The translations under genes were made by a program, and so were the position numbers. DNA of 6,206 nucleotides from Candidatus Sabulitectum sp. (GTDB lineage: Bacteria > Fermentibacterota > Fermentibacteria > Fermentibacterales > Fermentibacteraceae), in NCBI GenBank assembly GCA_023145935.1, contig JAGLDB010000113.1, forward strand, positions 1 to 6,206, written 5' to 3'. Shown here piece by piece: positions 1-5,523 of the stretch. Position 1 is the stretch's first letter, and each line of letters begins with the position of its first letter. The notes under the pieces were generated by a model. The model had not been told where the DNA came from, did no database searches, and saw only the letters and a list, made by a program, of their open reading frames with translations.

Positions 1-1
1 C

Positions 2-1537
2 ATTAAATTCAGGGATCAACTTACCCGGCGTAAAGAATTTCTCGCAGGGCTTGTAGAGAACCTTCCTGTGGGTTTCTTTGCCAAGGATCCGTCTACAGGT
101 ATGACTTACAGGATATGGAACAGAGAAATGGAGCAGATATTCGGGTTTACAGCATCCGAGGCAGTAGAACAGAGGGATTGGAATCTATTTGGAACAAAGG
201 CAGCTGCATTCCTGAAAAAGGATGATGACGCACTTCTTGCAGATCCGGATTCTGGAAAAACACCAAGGATTTACAAGCTTTCTGGAAGAAACGGACTGCG
301 AACAGTGAGTATTGTCAGAGTTCTTCTATATGATGATCTGCTGGATTCCAATCTTGTAGCCGGAGTGGTTGACGATGTTACAAGAGAGAGTGAGCTGGAG
401 GATCAACTGAGGCAGGCACAGAAGATGGAGGCAATCGGCAGGCTGGCTGGAGGTGTTGCCCATGATTTCAATAACCTTTTGCAGGTAATGATGGGTTCTG
501 CCGAAATTGGCAGCAGTGGAACTGTCAATGCTGATAAATCCTTCAATCAGATCCTGGAAGCAGGAGAAAAGGCCATGTTTCTCACCCGTCAGCTTCTTTC
601 TTTCAGCAGAGATGAAAGTTTCAACAGAAGAATCTTTTCGGTAGATCATCGGGTAGGAGAATTTATCAGAATGGTGCACCGGATAATTGGAGAGAATGCA
701 AAACTGGAATTTATCTCAGGAGCACCCGGAGCAAAGATCAATGGTGACCCTTTTCAACTTGAACAGGTTTTGATGAATCTTCTGGTGAACGCAAAGGATG
801 CAATACCTCATGGCCGGGATGGTTTGATAAATGTGGAAACCTTCACCTCAAAGGTATCATGTTTTGCCGGAGGTGAGTCTGTGGAGTGTGTGATTATTTC
901 CGTTACAGATACTGGTGAAGGCATTCCGCCTGAAATAATAGATAAGATATTCGAACCGTTCTTTACAACAAAGGCTCAGGGCAAGGGAACAGGTCTTGGG
1001 CTTGCCAGCAGCTATGGTATTGTTGCAAAACATGATGGCGTAATCCAAGTGAATAGTATACCAGGAGAGGGAACCCGCTTTGATGTGTGCATTCCCCTGT
1101 GTTCAGAAAGTATGGAGAAGCAGGACGAAAAGAAATTGGAAGATGCTCCAGACAGATCCTTCGTTCCTCTAAAAATTCTGCTTGCTGAAGATGAGGAAAT
1201 GGTTAGAGAAATAGCCAGAACTATTCTGGAGTCTGCCGGGCATTCCGTTGTTGAGGCAAAAGATGGGGGAGAAGCGGTAAAACTTTTCATGGAGAACAAG
1301 GATCTCTTTGATCTGCTGGTTTTCGATGCCATTATGCCAGTGATGAATGGCAGTGAAGCCTTCATGCTGATTCATGCAGAGGCACCGGATATTCCTGTTT
1401 TGTTCTGTACGGGTTACAGCAGGGATACCCTTGCTGGAGCGTTCTCTGATACGGAGAAAACAGGTGTTCTTCAAAAGCCCTATGCAGCAGCTGATCTTCT
1501 TGAAGTTGTGAAAAGTCTTACTCGGGACAATTTGTAG
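2..1537 (+). CDS. PAS-domain hybrid sensor histidine kinase with C-terminal receiver domain (5' end cut by window)
   Basis: A signalling kinase that would autophosphorylate on histidine and pass the phosphate to its own receiver domain. The frame is open to the left edge, and the codons before the GTG at 68 already encode PAS-like sequence (LVENLPVGFF), so that GTG is internal and the start lies outside the window. Domains in order: PAS sensor (about 30-390); HisKA H-box GGVAHDFNN with the phosphoacceptor His at 461-463; HATPase_c with N-box Asn at 788-790, G1 box DTGEG from 908, F-box IFEPFFTT, and G2 box GKGTGLGL from 980; and a receiver domain (about 1172-1525). The receiver shows an acidic pair (Glu 1187, Asp 1190), acceptor Asp at 1325-1327 (FDAIMPVMNG), Thr at 1409 and Lys at 1475. 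All catalytic residues are present. No membrane segment is seen in the visible part, so it looks cytoplasmic, though the missing N-terminus could change that. No separate response regulator lies nearby, so the output partner is unknown. The signal is also unknown. Confidence 0.93.
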   Translation: MKFRDQLTRRKEFLAGLVENLPVGFFAKDPSTGMTYRIWNREMEQIFGFTASEAVEQRDWNLFGTKAAAFLKKDDDALLADPDSGKTPRIYKLSGRNGLRTVSIVRVLLYDDLLDSNLVAGVVDDVTRESELEDQLRQAQKMEAIGRLAGGVAHDFNNLLQVMMGSAEIGSSGTVNADKSFNQILEAGEKAMFLTRQLLSFSRDESFNRRIFSVDHRVGEFIRMVHRIIGENAKLEFISGAPGAKINGDPFQLEQVLMNLLVNAKDAIPHGRDGLINVETFTSKVSCFAGGESVECVIISVTDTGEGIPPEIIDKIFEPFFTTKAQGKGTGLGLASSYGIVAKHDGVIQVNSIPGEGTRFDVCIPLCSESMEKQDEKKLEDAPDRSFVPLKILLAEDEEMVREIARTILESAGHSVVEAKDGGEAVKLFMENKDLFDLLVFDAIMPVMNGSEAFMLIHAEAPDIPVLFCTGYSRDTLAGAFSDTEKTGVLQKPYAAADLLEVVKSLTRDNL

Positions 1538-1630
1538 AAGTGTCTGCAAGGTTTTCATTCAATTCATCAATGTTTGGTCTATCGAAGCAGAATGTGTTGT
1601 GGAATTGAAAAAAGTAGCATATTACCGCCC
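1538..1630. other. Short intergenic region between kinase and fumarase genes
   Basis: This is the only real intergenic gap in the window, 93 bp long. I see no intrinsic terminator for the kinase gene and no strong promoter. TTGTGG (1597-1602) and TATTAC (1620-1625) are spaced by 17 bases but match the sigma-70 consensus only at 3 and 4 of 6 positions. They would also place transcription start almost on the ATG at 1631. An 8-bp inverted repeat TTCAATTC (1558-1565) / GAATTGAA (1602-1609) is present, with arms 36 bases apart. Read-through from the kinase gene is possible. Confidence 0.4.
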
Positions 1631-2488
1631 ATGAAGGAAACCACAAGATTTATTAGCGGAGAGGCTATCTCCAGTGCGGTGGCATTTCTGTATGCCCAGG
1701 CGTGTATCGGTCCACACCATAGTGTGGAAAAGAAACTGACTGCAATTCTTGCTGAAGAAAGCCCCGGACCCGGCAGGGAAGCACTGATTATTGAGATAGA
1801 GAACCTTAAGATCGCTGCTGAGACAGGGCTTCCCATATGTCAGGACACAGGAACTGCAGTGGTATTTGTGGAGCTTGGTAATCTTGTCTGTATTATTGAC
1901 AGCTCTCTTGCTGATGCGGTAAATGCAGGTATCAGCCGTTCCTGTTCCAGCTCTTATCTGCGACCTTCACAGGTTTATCCGCCTATTGGGGACAGGGTTA
2001 ATACAATGAACAACACACCTGCTGTAATTCATCTGGAGCATATTCTGGGTTCTCAAATAAGGATCTTTCTTCTTGCAAAGGGCGCAGGCAGTGAGAATGT
2101 ATCCAGATCGGAAATGCTTCCTCCGCTGGCAGGTTCACAGGGAATAATCGATCTTGCAGAGCGTTGCGTTCGTGCAGGTGCTTCCAAGGCATGCCCTCCT
2201 GTGATTGTGGGAATAGGCATAGGGGGAAACCTTGAAACAAGCGGGATTCTGGCAAAGAAGGCTCTTCTTCGGGATCTGGACAGTGAGAACAAAGAACCCG
2301 GGCTTCAGAAACTGGAAAATCAGATAACTGAAATACTTAACGCCACAGGTATTGGTCCACAGGGATTTGGCGGGAAGACAACGGTTATGGAGACACGGAT
2401 AATTCAAGCACCATGCCACATGGCTTCACTGCCTGTTACGGTCTGCATTGATTGCCATGTCCACAGAACAGCATCATGCGTGTTGTAG
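1631..2488 (+). CDS. Class I (4Fe-4S) fumarate hydratase, alpha subunit
   Basis: The larger subunit of a two-subunit iron-sulfur hydro-lyase that interconverts fumarate and L-malate in the cytoplasm. From the ATG at 1631 the product is 285 residues, normal for stand-alone alpha subunits. Family motifs are clear: GLPICQDTG with Cys70, GDRVNTMNNTP (120-130), KGAGSENVS (150-158), ASKACPP with Cys188 followed by the glycine-rich GIGIGG, GPQGFGGKTT (242-251), and a C-terminal VCIDCHVHR with Cys272 and Cys275. Cys70, Cys188 and Cys275 align by position with the three cluster ligands of FumA-type enzymes. The start is uncertain because no Shine-Dalgarno sequence precedes it. In-frame upstream alternatives are ATG 1592 and TTG 1574, but the added residues do not look like the family. 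The 3' end overlaps the beta gene by 13 bp. L-tartrate dehydratase (TtdA) and mesaconase share this fold. Fumarase is preferred because malic enzyme follows directly. Confidence 0.9.
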   Translation: MKETTRFISGEAISSAVAFLYAQACIGPHHSVEKKLTAILAEESPGPGREALIIEIENLKIAAETGLPICQDTGTAVVFVELGNLVCIIDSSLADAVNAGISRSCSSSYLRPSQVYPPIGDRVNTMNNTPAVIHLEHILGSQIRIFLLAKGAGSENVSRSEMLPPLAGSQGIIDLAERCVRAGASKACPPVIVGIGIGGNLETSGILAKKALLRDLDSENKEPGLQKLENQITEILNATGIGPQGFGGKTTVMETRIIQAPCHMASLPVTVCIDCHVHRTASCVL

Positions 2489-3003
2489 CACTGCCGGCAT
2501 CTGAGGAGGTTTTGAAATCTCTGAAAGCCGGGGAGCAGATATTACTCTCGGGACTTGTGGCAACAGCAAGGGATGCAGCTCATCAACTGATGCTGAATAC
2601 AGGTCAGATTCCATTTGATATAGAAAGCACTCCTGTTTTCTACATGGGGCCGTCACCTGCTCCTCCTGATCGTGTTATTGGTTCAGCCGGTCCCACGACT
2701 TCAGCTAGAATGGAACCATTTATCCCTGAAATGTTAACTAGAGGGATGAAGGTAGTGATCGGTAAAGGTGAAATGAGTCAGGATACCAGAGAGCTCTTCC
2801 AGAAGCACGGTGCGGTTTATCTTGCCGCCACCGGAGGGGCCGGTGCTCTGGCGGCAACGAAAATAAAATCAAGAAGAATTGTGGCCTGGGAACATCTGGG
2901 ACCGGAAGCAGTCTCCATTCTGGAGCTTGAGCAGTTTCCTGTTTTTGTAGCCTGGGATCTTTACAACGAAAGCATATACACCAGGAGATGTAATGACACC
3001 TAA
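2476..3003 (+). CDS. Class I (4Fe-4S) fumarate hydratase, beta subunit
   Basis: The smaller subunit of the same hydro-lyase, 175 residues, equivalent to the C-terminal domain of single-chain FumA. Visible family motifs are LLSGLVATARDAAH (23-36, with Arg32, Asp33 and His36), the glycine/proline segment GPSPAPPDRVIGSAGPTTSA (58-77) followed by Arg78-Met79, the GKGEMS segment (96-101), and KHGAVYLAATGGAGA (110-124). The C-terminus ends near a DLYNESIY segment, where many relatives have a D-x-x-G-x-x-x-Y arrangement. That is a mild deviation. ATG 2476 is chosen because MRVVALPASEEVLKSLKAG matches the usual subunit start. A TTG at 2452 would add eight unlike residues. No clear ribosome binding site precedes it, so translation probably depends on coupling to the alpha gene, which it overlaps by 13 bp. 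It overlaps malic enzyme by 11 bp. The gene contains a strong GC-rich inverted repeat at 2822-2857. Confidence 0.9.
   Translation: MRVVALPASEEVLKSLKAGEQILLSGLVATARDAAHQLMLNTGQIPFDIESTPVFYMGPSPAPPDRVIGSAGPTTSARMEPFIPEMLTRGMKVVIGKGEMSQDTRELFQKHGAVYLAATGGAGALAATKIKSRRIVAWEHLGPEAVSILELEQFPVFVAWDLYNESIYTRRCNDT
2822..2857 (+). repeat. GC-rich inverted repeat inside the fumarase beta gene
   Basis: TTGCCGCCA (2822-2830) and TGGCGGCAA (2849-2857) are perfect 9-bp inverted arms around an 18-base loop. The loop itself holds CCGG at 2831-2834 and 2840-2843, so a nested stem is possible. An alternative fold pairs CACCGG (2829-2834) with CCGGTG (2840-2845) around a 5-base loop. The segment encodes an Ala/Gly-rich stretch (LAATGGAGALAA), whose GCC/GGC-type codons favour self-complementarity by chance. 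No T-run follows, so it is not an intrinsic terminator. Any function in the transcript is speculative. Confidence 0.5.
2983..2987 (+). promoter_or_regulatory. Ribosome binding site of the malic enzyme gene
   Basis: AGGAG lies five bases before the ATG at 2993, inside the 3' end of the fumarase beta gene. It fixes the malic enzyme start. It is the strongest Shine-Dalgarno sequence of the three operon genes, which suggests the malic enzyme is well translated in its own right as well as being coupled to beta. Confidence 0.75.
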
Positions 3004-4414
3004 CGAAGCTCTTTATGAGATAAGAAGCAGACTGACCGAAGATCAGGCTGAAAAGGCAACAACAGAGTTCCTCTTTAAGCTCTCTCTTGACGCGCATGAG
3101 TTCCACGGCGGGAAGATGATGACAATTCCAATTGTGGATGAGGTTGATAACGGGTGGCTTGAGGTGTGGTATACACCAGGGGTTTCGTCTGTCTCCAGAG
3201 CGATCAGGGATGATATGCAGGTATCCATGTCGCATACCTCCAGAGGGCGGACAGTGGCAGTGGTAAGTGATTCTACCCGGGTTCTGGGAGACGGCGACTG
3301 TACCCCTCCAGGCGGCATGGGCGTTATGGAGGGCAAAGCTCTGTTAATGAATCTTCTCGGAGGGCTTGACGCTGTTCCCATCTGTCTTGATGTGAACAAG
3401 GACATGAAAAGGCTTGTGGATACCGTAAACGCAATCGCACCATCATTTGGAGCAATAAATCTTGAAGACATTTCTCAGCCGGAGTGTTACATTGCTTTAA
3501 AACAATTACAGGGAAGCTGCTCCATCCCTGTGTGGCATGATGATGCCCAGGGAACCGGTTGTGTTGTTCTGGCAGGACTGTTGAATTCGCTGAAGGTAGT
3601 TAACAAGAATTTAAGTGATGTCTCGATTGTGTTTTTTGGAGCAGGAGCAGCCAATTCAACTGCTGCCAGGCTTATGATCGCCGCAGGGGCTAACCCGGAT
3701 CGTATGACGTTGTTTGATGAGAATGGTGCATTGAGCCCGGAGAGAACCGATTTTGAAGGTGAGGGCTGGGAGTGGCATCATGAGCTTTGCCGGATTACAA
3801 ACAAATCCGGTTTCACCAATGTTCGGGAGGCAGTAAAAGGTGCAGATGTGTTCATCGCTGCATCTAAATCCGGGCCTGATGTGGTTCATCCAATGTGGAT
3901 AAAGAAAATGGCTGATGATGCAATTGTTTTCGCATGCGCGAACCCTGTTCCGGAGATTTTTCCGTCAGATGCGCATAACGCAGGTGCAGTCATTGTGGCC
4001 ACAGGTCGAGGAGACTATCCCAATCAGGTAAACAACTCTCTTGGCTTTCCGGGAATATTGAAAGGTGTTCTGCTCACAGGGGCAACTGCCATCACAGATC
4101 GAATGGCGGTTACTGCTGCAAGAGCCATTGCTGATTACGCAGTTCAGGGAATAATAGGGCCAGGCAGGATACTTCCCGCTATGACAGATACAGGTCTTTT
4201 CCCGTATGTTGCGGCAAAAGTTGCCATGGCAGCCCAGGCAGAAGGAGTAGCAAAATTCTACCCGTCAGAGCCAGAGGTCTTTGCCGCCGCTTCCACAGAT
4301 ATGGAGAATGCAAGGAAAGCGTGGGCCGCTGTTACTGCCTCCGGTGCTGTGAAGAAGTACCCCGGAACAAGAGTGAAAGAGTTAATGGAAGAAACTGTTT
4401 CTCTTTATCAGTAA
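2993..4414 (+). CDS. NAD(P)-dependent malic enzyme (malate dehydrogenase, oxaloacetate-decarboxylating), short form
   Basis: Oxidative decarboxylation of L-malate to pyruvate, CO2 and NAD(P)H in the cytoplasm. The protein is 473 residues. The N-terminal catalytic domain has WYTPGVSSVSRAI with the catalytic-type Tyr60, GVMEGKA with Lys115, acidic metal-ligand candidates Glu158-Asp159 (LEDIS) and VWHDDAQGTG with Asp183-Asp184. The Rossmann domain follows with FFGAGAANSTAARL (214-227) and an acidic strand end at Asp242 (LFDENG). ANPVPEIFP (316-324) and RGDYPNQVNNSLGFPG (339-354) complete the family pattern. The Asp at the strand end is common in the family, so NAD versus NADP cannot be settled by reading. 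There is no phosphotransacetylase-like C-terminal domain, unlike MaeB of E. coli. Several motifs deviate from common forms (residues 92-110 and 181-190), pointing to a divergent subfamily. The ATG at 2993 is supported by AGGAG. It is the third gene after fumarase alpha and beta, and its 3' end overlaps the opposing methyltransferase gene by 7 bp. Confidence 0.92.
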   Translation: MTPNEALYEIRSRLTEDQAEKATTEFLFKLSLDAHEFHGGKMMTIPIVDEVDNGWLEVWYTPGVSSVSRAIRDDMQVSMSHTSRGRTVAVVSDSTRVLGDGDCTPPGGMGVMEGKALLMNLLGGLDAVPICLDVNKDMKRLVDTVNAIAPSFGAINLEDISQPECYIALKQLQGSCSIPVWHDDAQGTGCVVLAGLLNSLKVVNKNLSDVSIVFFGAGAANSTAARLMIAAGANPDRMTLFDENGALSPERTDFEGEGWEWHHELCRITNKSGFTNVREAVKGADVFIAASKSGPDVVHPMWIKKMADDAIVFACANPVPEIFPSDAHNAGAVIVATGRGDYPNQVNNSLGFPGILKGVLLTGATAITDRMAVTAARAIADYAVQGIIGPGRILPAMTDTGLFPYVAAKVAMAAQAEGVAKFYPSEPEVFAAASTDMENARKAWAAVTASGAVKKYPGTRVKELMEETVSLYQ

Positions 4415-5523
4415 AGTTCGTATTTGGCAAGTCTTCCATCAAGCCCGCCTGAGAACAACTGTTTTTTCCAGGATGTTCTGAGGCCTACATGCTTTATCAG
4501 AGCTCTGTCTCCAAGATATATGTAGGCTTCAGATCCGGAACACTTCTGCTTCATGAAGTCGCCGAAGTCTCTTATAAGCTCTTCCGCAACCCCTTCAGCC
4601 AGTCTGATGCCGTGGGGAGGGTTGGTGAGGATGGTACAGGAGTTGTATCCGGGATGTGTATGCCAGTCCCGCTTGGATACCTGAACATTCCTGCCGTCTC
4701 GGAAGCAGGCAAGATTAACCCTGGTGGCGTTAACAGCTCTGGAAGTGATATCGGAACCGGATATCAGACCTTCAGGAAGAGAAATAATTTGATTGTCGGC
4801 CTCGGCTTTCACATCCTTCCAGACCAGCTTACTGAATTCATCCATCCGGAAAAATCCCCACTTCTCTCTGTAAAATCCAGCAGGAATCTTGCAGTATTTC
4901 ATAAGAGCTTCGCAGATCAGAGTACCTGAACCGCACATTGGGTCAACCAGCGGTTTATCGCCGTTCCAGCCGGACATCTCCAGTGCAGCAGCAGCTATTG
5001 TTTCCCGCATGGGAGCTTTTACAGACTCCATTCTGTAACCTCTTCGGTGCAGGGAGCCTCCGGAAAGATCAAGGCGTATCTCGGCATTGTTACCGCGGAT
5101 ACGAAGGTCAAGATTTACATCTGCATCATACCTGTCCACAGAAGGCCTCTTTCCGGTGATCTCACGGAAGTGATCTACAATTGCATCCTTCAGCCTGAGG
5201 GTTGCCCATTTTGAGTGGCTGATATTAGAGCCTGAAGCGGCTCCGCTTATGGCAAAAGTGTGATTGATGCCAAAAAGGTTTTCCCATGGATACTTCAAGG
5301 CTTTCTGGTAGAGGTAATCGGAAGAGTGACATCCGAAACCCACCAGTGGAAGCAGGAATCTGTCAAAGAGACGGGACTGGTAATTCACTTTCATGACCAT
5401 AGCAGCGTCAGCCTCGAAGAAAACACCTCTGTAAGTAGGGTCCGTTTTCTTTACTCCGAGCCTTTTCAGCTCAAGTGCTCCAAGTTCTTCAAGGCTCTGA
5501 GATATCTGTCCAAGTATTTTCAT
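4408..5523 (-). CDS. THUMP-domain SAM-dependent RNA methyltransferase, RlmL/YpsC family (probable 23S rRNA guanine-N2 methyltransferase)
   Basis: A probable rRNA base methyltransferase of 371 residues. It corresponds to the N-terminal (m2G) half of E. coli RlmL and to the stand-alone YpsC form, and it lacks the second RlmK-type methyltransferase. The N-terminal third (about 1-155) fits a ferredoxin-like plus THUMP RNA-binding region, including SHSKWATLRLKDAIVDHFRE (102-121) and DVNLDLRIRGNNAEIRLDLS (135-154). A family signature follows: LHRRGYR (158-164) and KAPMRETIAAAAL (169-181). The Rossmann methyltransferase domain has motif I DPMCGSGTL (194-202, SAM binding), GSDI with Asp258, and the catalytic motif IV at 301-305. 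Motif IV reads NPPHG where the family usually has NPPYG, the result of a CAC codon at 4612-4614. Guanine-N2 at the position equivalent to 2445 is inferred from the family. The ATG at 5523 is supported by GGAG eight bases upstream and overlaps the stop of the hydrolase gene as ATGA, so the two genes are probably co-translated. Confidence 0.88.
   Translation of the reverse strand: MKILGQISQSLEELGALELKRLGVKKTDPTYRGVFFEADAAMVMKVNYQSRLFDRFLLPLVGFGCHSSDYLYQKALKYPWENLFGINHTFAISGAASGSNISHSKWATLRLKDAIVDHFREITGKRPSVDRYDADVNLDLRIRGNNAEIRLDLSGGSLHRRGYRMESVKAPMRETIAAAALEMSGWNGDKPLVDPMCGSGTLICEALMKYCKIPAGFYREKWGFFRMDEFSKLVWKDVKAEADNQIISLPEGLISGSDITSRAVNATRVNLACFRDGRNVQVSKRDWHTHPGYNSCTILTNPPHGIRLAEGVAEELIRDFGDFMKQKCSGSEAYIYLGDRALIKHVGLRTSWKKQLFSGGLDGRLAKYELY
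4448..4483. repeat. Inverted repeat just past the convergent gene ends
   Basis: CCTGAGAACA (4448-4457) and TGTTCTGAGG (4474-4483) pair at nine of ten positions, with one G-G mismatch. CTG (4459-4461) and CAG (4469-4471) in the loop could extend the stem. It lies about 35-70 bases after the malic enzyme stop, inside the C-terminal coding region of the opposing methyltransferase gene. A transcript running out of the fum-malic enzyme operon would carry this hairpin. No T-run follows the right arm on the top strand, so it is not a standard intrinsic terminator. It could be a 3'-end stabilising structure or chance. Confidence 0.4.

Noticed and set aside
68..70. GTG 68 as the kinase start
   Set aside because: The frame continues upstream with PAS-like residues to the window edge, and no ribosome binding site precedes the GTG.
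326..1558. Several bottom-strand open frames opposite the histidine kinase
   Set aside because: They lie fully within or largely antisense to a gene whose domains are intact, their translations show no recognisable motif, and they have no supporting start signals.
1574..1630. Longer N-terminus for fumarase alpha from TTG 1574 or ATG 1592
   Set aside because: The extra residues, including Cys-Cys-Gly, are unlike other alpha subunits, and no ribosome binding site supports either start. The choice of 1631 is still not certain.
1631..3003. L-tartrate dehydratase or mesaconase instead of fumarase
   Set aside because: The families cannot be fully separated by reading, but the direct linkage to malic enzyme favours fumarate/malate as the substrate pair.
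1579..3471. Bottom-strand open frames opposite the fumarase and malic enzyme genes, the longest about 165 codons
   Set aside because: They are antisense to clearly conserved enzymes, have cysteine-, proline- or serine-rich low-information translations, and match no family I know.
4390..4416. Possible intrinsic terminator from the palindrome AGAAACTGTTTCT and the stem CTTTA/TAAAG
   Set aside because: The stems are only 5 bp, AT-rich and not followed by a T-run on either strand.
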